DNA of 46,643 nt from an uncultured Lachnospiraceae bacterium (GCA_910586645.1 CAJUIS010000020.1:1-46643); one strand, 5' to 3'; numbered from the stretch's first letter, positions 24,535 through 33,916 are shown. Translations and numbers: made by a program. The notes: generated by a model from the sequence alone, not told the origin.

Positions 24535-25605
24535 TTGATTACAATAAGCCTTTGTATGATTGTAAAAAACGAAGAGGATGTTCTGCGCAGATGCCTGGTG
24601 TCGATTGCGGATTTAATGGATGAAATTATTATTGTAGATACGGGTTCCACTGACCGCACAAAAGAAATTGCGGCGGAGTTTACCGATCAGATATATGATT
24701 ATGAATGGCAGGATGATTTTGCAGCGGCGAGAAATTATGCGTTTTCCAAAGCGTCTATGGATTATATTTACTCTGCGGACGCGGATGAAGTCGTGGATTA
24801 TTTCAATCATAAGCGGTTTTTCGAGATCAAACAGACGCTTTTGCCGGAAATTGAGATTGTTCAGATGCATTATGTGACGCCTCCGGAATATAATACGACG
24901 GCCAACTACCAGAAAGAATACCGTCCCAAGCTTTACAGGCGCCTGCGCAGTTTTGTCTGGGTGGACGCGGTGCATGAGACGGTGCGCCTTGAGCCTGTCG
25001 TCTATGACAGTGATATAGAAATCAGGCATTTGCCGAAAAACCTGCACAGCGGCAGGGATTTTTCCATATTCCGGAAAGTATTTGAGCGGGAAGGCCGTCT
25101 TTCTCAAAAACTGCATTCCATGTATGCCAAAGAATTGTTTGTCAGTGGAAAAACAGAAGATTTTCTGGATGCGGAGGATATCTTTGAAACGGCTCTGAGG
25201 CGGGCGGACGCTTCTTTTGACATGAAGAGGGAAGCTGTCTGCGCGCTTTGCCATATATATCGGGAAACGAAAAAAACGGATAAATTTTTCGCTCTGGCCT
25301 TTAAATTGATGCCGGACGCCATATGCGCGGAGCTTTGCTATGAGGTTGGCAGTTTTTTTATGGAACAGGAGGACTATGAAGAAGCGGTTCAATGGTTTGA
25401 CAGTGCGGCGCATGGCGCGGAGGCGGTAATAGACGCAAGACGGAACGGAGAGCTTGCGCTGTTGAAGCTGGGCGCATGTTACAGGAAACTGGCTGCGCAG
25501 ATACCGTCAGATACAGAAGAGAGGGAAACACAGAAGGCTTTTTATATTGAAACTGCAGAGGAATATGAAAAAGAGGCGGAAGTATGGGAGCTTCCGGTTA
25601 TGTAA
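24535..25605 (+). CDS. Glycosyltransferase family 2 with C-terminal TPR-like region
   Basis: A 356-residue cytoplasmic protein. The N-terminal GT-A fold (1-200) shows SLCMIVKNEEDVLRRCL, IIIVDTGSTDRT and the metal-binding DAD in YIYSADADEVVD. The C-terminal 150 residues are helical, with repeat-like DAEDIFETALRRAD and EEAVQWFDSAAHGAE suggesting TPR units. Such two-part GT2 proteins are common in Firmicutes; acceptors are mostly unknown. The start is taken as TTG 24535 with AGGAG 10 nt upstream; an ATG frame at 24460 would begin at or before the likely transcript start. Followed after 39 nt by the rRNA methyltransferase gene. Confidence 0.8.
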   Translation: MITISLCMIVKNEEDVLRRCLVSIADLMDEIIIVDTGSTDRTKEIAAEFTDQIYDYEWQDDFAAARNYAFSKASMDYIYSADADEVVDYFNHKRFFEIKQTLLPEIEIVQMHYVTPPEYNTTANYQKEYRPKLYRRLRSFVWVDAVHETVRLEPVVYDSDIEIRHLPKNLHSGRDFSIFRKVFEREGRLSQKLHSMYAKELFVSGKTEDFLDAEDIFETALRRADASFDMKREAVCALCHIYRETKKTDKFFALAFKLMPDAICAELCYEVGSFFMEQEDYEEAVQWFDSAAHGAEAVIDARRNGELALLKLGACYRKLAAQIPSDTEERETQKAFYIETAEEYEKEAEVWELPVM

Positions 25606-25644
25606 AGCAAAGTTTAAATGCGCTCTTGGAAAGGGGAATTTTTT

Positions 25645-26841
25645 ATGACGATTGTAACTTTAAAAAAGGGAGAAGGACGGAGTTTAAAATCCGGCGGAAT
25701 GTGGATATTTGATAATGAAATCGATTCGACTGCAGGGAAGTTTCAAAACGGCGACATAGTTATTGTGCATGATTTTGACGGATATCCCTTGGGAAAGGGC
25801 TTTATCAGCCAAAATTCGAAAATCCGGGTGCGTATGCTGACAAGGCGGAAAGACCAGCAGATCGATCGGGAATTTTTCCGTATGCGGATCCGGGATGCAT
25901 GGGAATACCGGAAACGGACTGTGGACACGTCAAGCTGCCGCATCATCTTTGGGGAAGCGGATTTTCTGCCGGGATTTATTGCGGATAAGTTTTCAGATAT
26001 ACTTGTCGTGCAGTCCCTGGCGTTTGGCGCAGAGCGGCAAAAAGAGCTTCTTGTAGAACTTCTGAAGGAAGAGCTGGACAGGGACGGGATTAAAATACGC
26101 GGCGTATACGAGAGGAGCGACGCTAAAGTCCGTATAAATGAAGGAATGGAACGCGTAAAGGGATTTCTTGGAGAAGCGTTTGACACGGATGTGGAGATTA
26201 TAGAAAATGGCGTGAAATATCTGGTAGACGTAAAAGACGGGCAGAAAACAGGATTTTTTTTAGACCAGAAATACAATCGCCTTGCAGTTCAGAGGCTTTG
26301 TAAAGATATGGATGTGCTGGACTGTTTTACGCATACCGGTTCATTTGCTTTAAATGCCGGGATTGCCGGGGCGAAAAGCGTGCTTGGCCTGGATGCGTCG
26401 GAACTTGCCGTCTGCCAGGCGGAAAAGAATGCAAAATTAAACGGCCTGGAAGATACGGTGCGGTTTTTGTGCGGCGATGTGTTTGAACTGCTGCCGGAGT
26501 TTGAAAAAGAAGGAAGAAAATTTGACGTTGTTATTTTAGATCCTCCCGCATTTGCCAAATCGAGAAACTCCATAAAAAATGCGGTGAAAGGCTATCGGGA
26601 AATCAATCTTCGGGCGATGAAGCTGGTAAAGCCGGGAGGATACCTTGCAACCTGTTCCTGTTCTCATTTTATGGATTATGAATTATTTACAAAAACCATT
26701 TATCAGGCCGCGCAAAATGTCCGAAGAAGGCTTCGTCAGGTAGAATACCGCACCCAGGCGCCGGATCATCCGATTCTTTGGTCGGCCGATGAGAGTTATT
26801 ACCTGAAATTCTATATTTTCCAGGTATGCGAAGAGAAATAG
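25645..26841 (+). CDS. RlmI-type 23S rRNA (cytosine-5) methyltransferase
   Basis: A 398-residue SAM-dependent methyltransferase with an N-terminal PUA-like domain (1-75: LKKGEGRSLKSGGMWIFDNEI), a middle domain, and a C-terminal Rossmann domain. The SAM loop is VLDCFTHTGSFALNAG, the acidic residue is in LGLDAS, and VILDPPAFAKS and TCSCSH are the catalytic segments typical of the RlmI/YccW group, which methylates C1962 of 23S rRNA in E. coli. AAAGGGGAA lies 6-8 nt before the ATG at 25645; the in-frame ATG at 25618 has no ribosome binding site. Site specificity in this organism is inferred. Confidence 0.85.
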   Translation: MTIVTLKKGEGRSLKSGGMWIFDNEIDSTAGKFQNGDIVIVHDFDGYPLGKGFISQNSKIRVRMLTRRKDQQIDREFFRMRIRDAWEYRKRTVDTSSCRIIFGEADFLPGFIADKFSDILVVQSLAFGAERQKELLVELLKEELDRDGIKIRGVYERSDAKVRINEGMERVKGFLGEAFDTDVEIIENGVKYLVDVKDGQKTGFFLDQKYNRLAVQRLCKDMDVLDCFTHTGSFALNAGIAGAKSVLGLDASELAVCQAEKNAKLNGLEDTVRFLCGDVFELLPEFEKEGRKFDVVILDPPAFAKSRNSIKNAVKGYREINLRAMKLVKPGGYLATCSCSHFMDYELFTKTIYQAAQNVRRRLRQVEYRTQAPDHPILWSADESYYLKFYIFQVCEEK

Positions 26842-27053
26842 GTTTGAAAATAAGGGTTGTACCGCCTTTTTAAGTTCCTGTGAGCCTTTCCTTTTTCCAG
26901 TAGAAAGCCGATGTTTCCGACGGAATTTATGCCGGAGAATATGATGTGGATTTTATTTACAGAACGTTTACATTCCGGTGAACACTTAAAAATTCCGGAT
27001 TTGTTACAATGCTTTCAGAAAAGAAAACCAGTAAGAACAGAGAGGAGACGGCT

Positions 27054-28559
27054 ATGAGAAAGAAAAAAGCGATGGCGGCTGCGCTTGGCATAAATCTTGC
27101 GGTATGCGTTTTGGCCGGATGCGAAAAAACGCCGGAGGAATCCATTGTAAAAGAAAAAGGCGCGGACAGTATCCGTCAGTACGAAAGTACAGAAGAAACA
27201 AAAGGAGGGCTTCGGGAACGCTTAAATGCCCCGAAACATTATAAAAATGAAAGCGTTTATGAAAACGGCGGACTTGTCATTGACACAGACGCGGACGTAT
27301 TTGTGCCGGATGTGGATACTGTGAATACATACGCTGTGTCCGCAAAAGAACTAAACCAGGAATTGATTGATCAGGTGACGGAAATATTTTTTAAAGGAGA
27401 CAAAATTTATCAGGGCGTCGCATATCATAACTGGTCTAAAGAGGACATCCAAAATCAGATTACGACCCTGAAAAAATATAAGGCGGAAGGAAATCTGGAT
27501 CCATACCAATATGGAAAAGATGAAAACGGGAATCTGCAGTTTCATATTGACGAAGTCATTGAGAGGTACGAAGAGGATTTGAAGACAGCTCCTGATGAAC
27601 GGGAAAAAATAGAAGTGACGCCTGCATTGAATCTGGAATACTGGACAGGAAAAGGGGACGAGAGAGTAAAGGAGGTTGATCCGGATCATTTTTACGGCGT
27701 TGCGGAAACGGAGGGCGGCGCATATAATTATGTCATTGATTATGCGCTGAAACCGGATATAAGGTTTCACATTGAGAAGATAAGAGACGAGATAAAAGAT
27801 CCGATGGAATTTTCGGGCTGGACGGAAGGTGAATTTATATTGGGAAACAAAGAAAGCCCGAATTATATTCCGGAAGAATCCATTCAGAATGTTTTGAACA
27901 TTTCTTTTGAAGACGCAAAAAAAACCGCGGAGGAAACGATAGCAAAAATAGACTCCGGACTTACGCTTACACATTGGGATTACAGCGTATTTTACCATGG
28001 AGAGCAGGGCGCAAAAGAAGACAATATGCTGGACGCCGGATACTTGTTTCAGTTTTCAAGAAATTTAAATGGCGTGCCTGTGACGCATGAAATCAGCCAG
28101 GGCGGAGCGCTGGAAGATATGGACAGCACGCTTGTGCCGTGGAGTTATGAACGTTATTCCATTGTTGTCGGAGACGACGGGATTCAGACGGCAGATCTGA
28201 TCAATCCCTACAATATTGGAGAAATCAAAACGGAGAACGTTAAGCTGATGAATTTTGACAGTATCATAAATATATATGAACAAATGATGGAAGTGACCAA
28301 TGCGGACATATTAAATTATGAAAAAAAGAGGATATATAATATCCGGAATATTAGATTTGGGTATACAAGGATTTATGATCCGGTCTCAGACAATGACACG
28401 GGGCTTCTTATTCCGGTCTGGGATTTTTTCGGAGGTTTTGATTCGGAAGATCTGGATGGAAGCCAGACGAACAGAAACAGCGGGGAGCGGTCTACGCAGA
28501 GTTTTATGACAATCAATGCCATAGACGGCTCAGTGATTGACCGTGGACTTGGGTACTGA
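27054..28559 (+). CDS. Large lipoprotein of unknown function, first gene of an ABC-type system
   Basis: A 501-residue predicted lipoprotein with lipobox LAGC after a basic signal peptide. The mature part is acidic and aromatic, with no enzyme motif recognised; overall it recalls lipoproteins of the DUF6034 kind seen in Lachnospiraceae, a weak match from memory. GAGAGGAG lies 8 nt before the ATG at 27054. A -10-like TACAAT lies at 27005-27010 but its -35 is unclear. The stop is 2 nt from the start of the first permease, and the next five genes follow without a gap, so it is probably an outer-face component of the same machine. Confidence 0.75.
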   Translation: MRKKKAMAAALGINLAVCVLAGCEKTPEESIVKEKGADSIRQYESTEETKGGLRERLNAPKHYKNESVYENGGLVIDTDADVFVPDVDTVNTYAVSAKELNQELIDQVTEIFFKGDKIYQGVAYHNWSKEDIQNQITTLKKYKAEGNLDPYQYGKDENGNLQFHIDEVIERYEEDLKTAPDEREKIEVTPALNLEYWTGKGDERVKEVDPDHFYGVAETEGGAYNYVIDYALKPDIRFHIEKIRDEIKDPMEFSGWTEGEFILGNKESPNYIPEESIQNVLNISFEDAKKTAEETIAKIDSGLTLTHWDYSVFYHGEQGAKEDNMLDAGYLFQFSRNLNGVPVTHEISQGGALEDMDSTLVPWSYERYSIVVGDDGIQTADLINPYNIGEIKTENVKLMNFDSIINIYEQMMEVTNADILNYEKKRIYNIRNIRFGYTRIYDPVSDNDTGLLIPVWDFFGGFDSEDLDGSQTNRNSGERSTQSFMTINAIDGSVIDRGLGY

Positions 28560-28561
28560 GG

Positions 28562-29446
28562 ATGAGACAGGTAATTGCAGTCGTCCGGTGGAACTTTCTG
28601 GGGTTTTTCAAAAACCCCAGAATTATTCTCACTTTTTTATTTTCCTTTGTCCTGTGCTTTTTTTTAAGCGGCCGGGCAATGACAGTGGCAAATACATATG
28701 ATTCTCCGATGCAGGCGTTTGAGCCGTTTATCTGGACGTTTGGGGATGAGACGTCAGTTCTGCTGTGTTCGCTCCTTTTGATTCTTTTGTTTATCGATTT
28801 GCCCAAATTAAGCCCGTTTACGCCTTATATGCTGCTTCGGATCAGGAAGTGGAAATGGCTGACGGCGCAGTTTTTTTATATTTTCTTTGTTACGGTCTTC
28901 TATATGCTGTATGTATTTCTTGCGACTGGCCTTTTGTGCATGAAAAAAACATACATCGGAAATATATGGAGTAAAACGGCTGCGCTTTTGGCGTATTCTG
29001 AAATGGGAAAGAAACTTTCCGTTCCTTCCACGGTCAAGGTGATGGAAAGCACAAGCCCGGCGGAATGCAGCGCGCAGATTGTGCTTTTGCTTGTATGTTA
29101 TGCGCTGACGCTGAGTTTTCTTATGTTGTTTTTTCAGATGAAGAGCGGAAAAAAAGCTGCCGTGGCGGCCGGACTTCTTTACAGCCTGTTTGGATTTTTA
29201 TTAAACCCTTCGACGCTGTCTGACATACTTCATAAAGAGGATTTCCAGATGTTTGAAATCAGAAGGATCACGGGCTGGATTAGTCCTTTAAATCATGCGG
29301 TTTACGGAATGCATGATTTTGGATATGATCATCTTCCGTCTATCCGGCAGTCCTGCCTGCTGTTTTTCTGCGTTTTGTTTTTTTTGGCCATACTTTCTTT
29401 TCGGACTTTGAAAAAATATAATTTCGGGTCTTTTACGGGGGAATAG
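28562..29446 (+). CDS. ABC-2-like membrane permease (first of two)
   Basis: A 294-residue integral membrane protein with about six hydrophobic helices (near 20-38, 60-80, 102-122, 170-190, 198-216, 265-285). A cytoplasmic basic stretch follows helix 2 (LLRIRKWKWL). It resembles ABC-2 type permeases in topology rather than by a clear motif. The only start signal is GAGG abutting the ATG, so translation probably depends on coupling with the preceding lipoprotein. It would pair with the second permease to form the membrane channel for the ATPase encoded further on. Confidence 0.7.
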   Translation: MRQVIAVVRWNFLGFFKNPRIILTFLFSFVLCFFLSGRAMTVANTYDSPMQAFEPFIWTFGDETSVLLCSLLLILLFIDLPKLSPFTPYMLLRIRKWKWLTAQFFYIFFVTVFYMLYVFLATGLLCMKKTYIGNIWSKTAALLAYSEMGKKLSVPSTVKVMESTSPAECSAQIVLLLVCYALTLSFLMLFFQMKSGKKAAVAAGLLYSLFGFLLNPSTLSDILHKEDFQMFEIRRITGWISPLNHAVYGMHDFGYDHLPSIRQSCLLFFCVLFFLAILSFRTLKKYNFGSFTGE

Positions 29447-29449
29447 CGT

Positions 29450-30166
29450 ATGGGAGAGTTATTCAGGGAAAAAACGCTGTGGGCGGCGTCGGCCGTCTGC
29501 TGTCTTGCAATTGCGGCGGGAATTTTATTTTCAAACATCAAGCTTCCGCTTGCGGCGGGAAGCTTTATAAAACTTTACGAGGCGTCGCTGCGTTCACAGG
29601 CTGTTTTGTTTCTCATTCCGATAGCGTCTGTGCTTTCACAGGGAGCCGTTTACGTAAAAGAAATTTCAAACGGATTTATCAAATTTTATATTATGAGAAT
29701 CAGCCGGATGGATTATATTAAAAGAAAGACAGTCCTGATTTATGCGGGTGGATTTTTCTCTTTTTTCTTTGCCGGGATTTTTGTGTTTCTGCTTGCCTTC
29801 TTTTGTCTGTATCCTTTGGAGGTAAAAGGGGCTATGGACTGGGAGGGACTGAAAAAAGCGGCGTTTTGTCTGCTCCGCATCTGTCTTGCCGGGGGCCTTT
29901 TATCGGAGATTTCAGGTGTTTTTTCCGTGTTGTTCCGCAATTATTATATGGCCTACGGCCTGCCGTTTGTCTGTTACTATTTTTTGATTATCTTAAAGGA
30001 ACGGTATCTGCCGGGCATGTATGCAATGGATCCTGCGGAGTGGATTGCGGCGGAATCAAACTGGGGAACAAACGGATGGGGAATCTGGGCGTTTTTCTTT
30101 CTGTTCTCAGCGGTGGCTGCGTGTCTGCACGGGCTGCTGCTGTATGTCAGGTTAAAAGAAATATAA
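29450..30166 (+). CDS. ABC-2-like membrane permease (second of two)
   Basis: A 238-residue membrane protein with about six hydrophobic helices and a cytoplasmic segment FYIMRISRMDYIKRKTVLIY after the second, a pattern common in ABC-2 permeases of antibiotic-resistance type exporters. It starts 4 nt after the first permease stops and ends 18 nt before the ATPase gene. It has low sequence similarity to its neighbour, so the transporter would be heteromeric. Confidence 0.7.
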   Translation: MGELFREKTLWAASAVCCLAIAAGILFSNIKLPLAAGSFIKLYEASLRSQAVLFLIPIASVLSQGAVYVKEISNGFIKFYIMRISRMDYIKRKTVLIYAGGFFSFFFAGIFVFLLAFFCLYPLEVKGAMDWEGLKKAAFCLLRICLAGGLLSEISGVFSVLFRNYYMAYGLPFVCYYFLIILKERYLPGMYAMDPAEWIAAESNWGTNGWGIWAFFFLFSAVAACLHGLLLYVRLKEI

Positions 30167-30184
30167 ATCAGTTGGAGTAAAAAG

Positions 30185-30820
30185 ATGTCTTATATAGAAG
30201 TGGATCACGTTACAAAAAAATTTGGAGAAGATACTGTTTTGCACGAAGTAAACATCGCGATGGAACGGGGAATGGTCTATGGGATTTCCGGAAATAACGG
30301 TTCCGGCAAAACAGTTCTGATGAAATGCATCTGCGGCTTTCTTCCGGTCAGCAGCGGAAAAATACGCGTCGGAGGAAAAGTAATTGGAGCCGAAATTGAT
30401 TTTCCGGAAAGCGCAGGCGTGATTATTGAAACGCCGGGGTTTTTAATAAATTTTACAGGAATGCGGAATCTGGAAATACTTGCGGGACTGCGGGGAAAAA
30501 TTTCCAGGAGAGAAATACGGGAGGCGGTACAAAGGGCGGGCCTTGACCCGGATTTAAAAAAACCGGTATCCAAATATTCCCTTGGTATGCGCCAGCGGCT
30601 TGGCATCGCGCAGGCCATTATGGAAGATCCGGAATTTCTGGTTTTAGACGAACCGTTTAACGGTCTGGATAAGCATGGAGTGGCGGATATCAGGGAACTG
30701 ATTCTGGGGTTAAAGGAGCAGGGGAAAACGATTCTTCTGGCGAGCCATAACAGTGAAGATATCCGGATTTTATGCGACAGGGTTTTTGAAATGGACGGAG
30801 GGAGGATAAAAGAGCTTTGA
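30185..30820 (+). CDS. ABC transporter ATPase (BcrA-like)
   Basis: A 211-residue ATPase. Walker A is GNNGSGKT (36-43), the signature is YSLGMRQRLG (131-140), Walker B is FLVLDEPFNGLD (about 151-162) and the H-loop is ASH. The YSLGMRQRLGIAQAI form of the signature is typical of the CcmA/BcrA group that drives ABC-2 exporters and peptide-resistance pumps. It is short at the C-terminus, with no accessory domain. The TGA overlaps the TTG start of the next gene. Confidence 0.92.
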   Translation: MSYIEVDHVTKKFGEDTVLHEVNIAMERGMVYGISGNNGSGKTVLMKCICGFLPVSSGKIRVGGKVIGAEIDFPESAGVIIETPGFLINFTGMRNLEILAGLRGKISRREIREAVQRAGLDPDLKKPVSKYSLGMRQRLGIAQAIMEDPEFLVLDEPFNGLDKHGVADIRELILGLKEQGKTILLASHNSEDIRILCDRVFEMDGGRIKEL

Positions 30821-32259
30821 ATAGAAAAAGAAAAAAGAGAAGCCTGTTTGCGGCGGCAGTTTTCTGCATGGCTGTTTTATTTCTGACGGATTTAAAGGCA
30901 GGGGCGGAAGAGCTGATTCATATAGAATCCAATAAAAAGTATAAGGGAATGCATACGTCTTTTGCCGAAGGCTATTCGCCTGTCATAAAGAAAAATATCA
31001 TGTATCTTGTCGTCCCGTTTCGTACAAAAGCAAAGATTCTCAACGGCCTGCAGGTTGGGGTTTCTTTTGAACGGGAAGAAAACAGCCCGTTTTATTACCG
31101 GAATTATCAAAAGAAGGTGAATTTATCCAGAGGAGGCGTCTATCTTTACCGGTGCCGGATAAAGCTGAAAAAGAACAGAATGAACGGTCAGTATCCGCTG
31201 TATCTTGAAGTTTTGGCAGAGACAGGGGAAGAAACTGTGCGGCAGCAATTTACCATTTACATAGAGATTACGGACGGAAGGGCAGCGTTTCAAAATGAAA
31301 ATTATCCTCCCGAAGACGAGCTGCCCGAATCCGTTCCGAAGGAACAGGAAGGGGAAAATAATGAGGAAAAAGAAGAAGTCAGCCATCAGCCGCGCATGAT
31401 GGTTGAGACAAACAGTTTACAGAAAACGCCTGTTTTGGCAGGGGAGAGCTTTTTTTGGACTTTGACCGCAAAAAACTGCAGTACAGCTCAGGAAACGGAA
31501 AATCTGAAAGTTACGCTGATTTCGGAAAACAGGGATCTTATATTTGAAAAAACGGCGTGGTATTTTGAGCGGATTGCAGCGGGCGGGACGATGGATTTAT
31601 CCCAGAATATCGCGGTTGAAAAAACGGCCGCGGCAGAAGCCGTGCCGGTTCAGTTTCAGTTTGATTATGAGGATAAAAAAGGAAACGCGTACAGTTCTGC
31701 GGAAACAGTTGTTTTTTCCATAAAACAGACGCAGCGGGCGGAGCTTGTCAATTTTTCCATGCCGGAAAGTTTTTTTGAATCGGACATAAAACCTGTGGCG
31801 TTTCAGGTTCAGAATACGGGGCTTTCTGTCATTTACAACGCGAAAGTCAGGATAGAGGCAAAGGGGTTGTTTTCGAAGGAAGCGTTTCTTGGAAATATGG
31901 AGGCGGGAGATTCGAAAGACGGGGAACTTGAAATTTTTGCCGGAACGCTGAATATGGATGCGCAGGGAGAAATTACAGATGAGAACGCAGAAAAATACGG
32001 AAGCGTATCGGGAAGGGTGATTTTTACTTATGAAAATGAACAGGGGGAAACGACAGAACAGGAGCAGGCGTTTCTTACGGCGATTCAAAAGCCCGAGATT
32101 GTAGAACTGAAAATAGAAAGAGAGGAGCAAAAGACAAACCAGTGGTGGATTACTGTTTTAGCGCTGGCGTTTCTGCTGCTGATGCTTGTGATTGCGGGGC
32201 TTTTGCTGCGGCTTAATTATTATCGGAGGATGAGGCGGGAAACTTATGAAAAAACATAA
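30817..32259 (+). CDS. Exported, C-terminally membrane-anchored protein (COG1361-like)
   Basis: A 480-residue protein with an N-terminal signal peptide (cleavage near AGA-E), an extracellular part of about 420 residues with Ig-like repeats of the COG1361/CARDB sort (LKVTLISENRDLIFE; FQVQNTGLSVIYNAKVRIEA), a Glu/Pro-rich linker at about 160-190, and a C-terminal transmembrane helix (about 440-462) followed by a basic tail. The start is TTG 30817, overlapping the ATPase stop, with GGAGG 11 nt upstream. In other Firmicutes such proteins accompany MacB/FtsX-like exporters (from memory). It probably forms the extracellular stalk of this system; the cargo is unknown. Confidence 0.65.
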   Translation: MNRKRKKRSLFAAAVFCMAVLFLTDLKAGAEELIHIESNKKYKGMHTSFAEGYSPVIKKNIMYLVVPFRTKAKILNGLQVGVSFEREENSPFYYRNYQKKVNLSRGGVYLYRCRIKLKKNRMNGQYPLYLEVLAETGEETVRQQFTIYIEITDGRAAFQNENYPPEDELPESVPKEQEGENNEEKEEVSHQPRMMVETNSLQKTPVLAGESFFWTLTAKNCSTAQETENLKVTLISENRDLIFEKTAWYFERIAAGGTMDLSQNIAVEKTAAAEAVPVQFQFDYEDKKGNAYSSAETVVFSIKQTQRAELVNFSMPESFFESDIKPVAFQVQNTGLSVIYNAKVRIEAKGLFSKEAFLGNMEAGDSKDGELEIFAGTLNMDAQGEITDENAEKYGSVSGRVIFTYENEQGETTEQEQAFLTAIQKPEIVELKIEREEQKTNQWWITVLALAFLLLMLVIAGLLLRLNYYRRMRRETYEKT

Positions 32260-32899
32260 TTTTTATCGGGATATTGTCTGGATTTCCCTTTTTTGCGTGG
32301 TTGCGGCGCTGGCCGCGGGATGGGGAAGGGCATATAAAAAAGAACAAAAGTCTTATGGATTTCGGATTTGGAGCGGCGGAGAGCTTACGGCCGATATGAC
32401 GGAGGAATTTAAAAAGCTGGCCGGGATCTGCCGTTTTGAGCCAATGGATACGATGACGGCGGAACTGCGGCTTTCCAATTACACCCTGGAAACGGAAGTG
32501 GTGGGCGTTGCTCTTTTGGAATATCCGCTGAAATGGAACGATGTCATGTCTGAAATTCCAATGGGCGGTACGCCAGCATTCTTTTTTGGAACGGAAACGT
32601 TTGCCTCTTTTACGGATGGAAACGGCGTGGGTCCTGGAAAGAGCCAGATAGAAAAATGGATGAAACAGTATCAGACACTGGAACTTACCGTGAAAGATGA
32701 AAACGGAAGAGAAAGGAAAGCAAGGATCTGCGGCATTCTGTCGGATCCGGGAGACCGGGTCTGTATGGATAAAGTCCAGATGAAGGAAGCGTTTTTTGGA
32801 CTTTTTCATACGGCGGGTGGCTTTATGGAGATATACGGACAAAAAAATATGAAAAAAGCCCGCAGCATTTTGGAAGCTGCGGGTTTTGTAACAGAATAA
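32246..32899 (+). CDS. Single-pass protein resembling a free-standing MacB/FtsX extracellular domain
   Basis: A 217-residue protein with one N-terminal transmembrane helix (about 10-28) and an extracellular domain. Segments such as ETEVVGVALLEY, IPMGGTPAFFFGTETF, LELTVKDENGRERKARICGILSD and a final MKKARSILEAAGF follow the order seen in MacB periplasmic core domains (ligand loop, Gly-rich part, barrel strand, helix), but the three further membrane helices of a real MacB are absent. Assignment is tentative. It overlaps the preceding gene by 14 nt. A hairpin terminator is built into its last codons. Confidence 0.5.
   Translation: MKKHNFYRDIVWISLFCVVAALAAGWGRAYKKEQKSYGFRIWSGGELTADMTEEFKKLAGICRFEPMDTMTAELRLSNYTLETEVVGVALLEYPLKWNDVMSEIPMGGTPAFFFGTETFASFTDGNGVGPGKSQIEKWMKQYQTLELTVKDENGRERKARICGILSDPGDRVCMDKVQMKEAFFGLFHTAGGFMEIYGQKNMKKARSILEAAGFVTE
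32852..32887. terminator. Terminator embedded in the 3' end of the preceding gene, shared with asnA
   Basis: CCCGCAGC (32859-32866) pairs with GCTGCGGG (32876-32883) around a 9-nt loop. On plus it is followed by TTTT; on minus by GC then TTTTTT, so it is the stronger terminator for the converging asnA. It lies wholly within coding sequence of the 217-residue protein. Confidence 0.7.
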
Positions 32900-32905
32900 A
32901 AGAGA

Positions 32906-33916
32906 TCAAAGCAGTAAAATGCCGTTTTGTCTGCATATTTCAGCCGTTTCTTCTGGCCAGAGGGAGGATTGGACTTCTCCGATATGGGCTTTCCGCAGGA
33001 AAAACATACAGATGCGGGACTGGCCGATTCCTCCGCCGATGGTGTATGGGAGCTTTTCTTCCACAATTGCTTTCTGAAACGGCAGGTCTGCGCGTTCTGT
33101 ACAGCCTGCTTTTTGTAACTGTGAAAGCAGCGCGTCTTTGTCCACGCGGATTCCCATAGAGGACAATTCCAAAGCGATGTCAAGAACGGGGTAATAGACG
33201 ACGATATCTGCATTCAGCGCCCAGTCGTCATAATCCGGCGCGCGTCCGTCGTGCGGCTTTCCGTCAGAAAGGGCGTCTCCGATCTGCATAATGCATACCG
33301 CCCCTTTTTCTTTGGAAATCAGATATTCCCGCTCTTTCGGAGACGCGGAGGGATACCGTTCTTCCAGTTCGCGCGTTGTGACAAAGAAAATGTCATGCGG
33401 AAGAATTTCTTCGATATAGTCGTACTGGATTGACATATATTTTTCTGTTTTTCTGAGGCATTTATAGACGATCCGGACTGTGTCTTTAAGAAAGTCCAGC
33501 GTACGGTCTTCTTTTCGCATAATTTTTTCCCAGTCCCACTGATCGACAAAAATGGAATGGATGTTGTCTGTGTCTTCGTCCCTGCGGATGGCGTTCATAT
33601 CGGTATAGATGCCTTCTCCTTCGGAAAAGCCGTATTTTTTCAGGGCGTAGCGTTTCCATTTGGCAAGTGAATGAACGACTTCCGCCTGTTTTTCATTCTG
33701 TTCTTTAATTCCGAAAGAAACGGGACGTTCCGTTCCGTTTAGATTGTCGTTTAAACCGGTATCCGGATCTACAAAAAGAGGTGCGGATACGCGGGAAAGA
33801 TTTAAGCGCTGGGATAAGAGATTCTGGAAAAAATCTTTTACCGTTTTGATTGCAATCTGGGTATCATGCAGGTTCAGAGCCGATGCATAATCCGGTGGAA
33901 TAATTAAATTTTTCAT
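32906..33916 (-). CDS. asnA: Aspartate-ammonia ligase (asparagine synthetase A)
   Basis: A 336-residue class II tRNA-synthetase-like enzyme that makes asparagine from aspartate, ammonia and ATP. It is close in length to the E. coli enzyme (330) and carries NLSRVSAPLFV, VVHSLAKWKR, YTDMNAIRRDE, SIFVDQWDWE and the C-terminal GGGIGQSRICM motif. The start at 33916 (MKNLIIP) fits the family N-terminus and has AGGAG about 10 nt upstream; the open frame up to 34069 is not family-like. It has its own promoter and diverges from the GH30-GH43 gene. Confidence 0.95.
   Translation of the reverse strand: MKNLIIPPDYASALNLHDTQIAIKTVKDFFQNLLSQRLNLSRVSAPLFVDPDTGLNDNLNGTERPVSFGIKEQNEKQAEVVHSLAKWKRYALKKYGFSEGEGIYTDMNAIRRDEDTDNIHSIFVDQWDWEKIMRKEDRTLDFLKDTVRIVYKCLRKTEKYMSIQYDYIEEILPHDIFFVTTRELEERYPSASPKEREYLISKEKGAVCIMQIGDALSDGKPHDGRAPDYDDWALNADIVVYYPVLDIALELSSMGIRVDKDALLSQLQKAGCTERADLPFQKAIVEEKLPYTIGGGIGQSRICMFFLRKAHIGEVQSSLWPEETAEICRQNGILLL

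Noticed and set aside
24613..25413. 266-codon open frame antisense to the glycosyltransferase gene
   Set aside because: Composition typical of a shadow frame; the plus strand has clear GT2 motifs.
26911..27057. 48-codon frame overlapping the lipoprotein start by ATGA, possible small peptide for the ABC system
   Set aside because: Weak ribosome binding site; its C-terminus is just the read-through of the next gene's ribosome binding site, and it shows no leader-peptide features.
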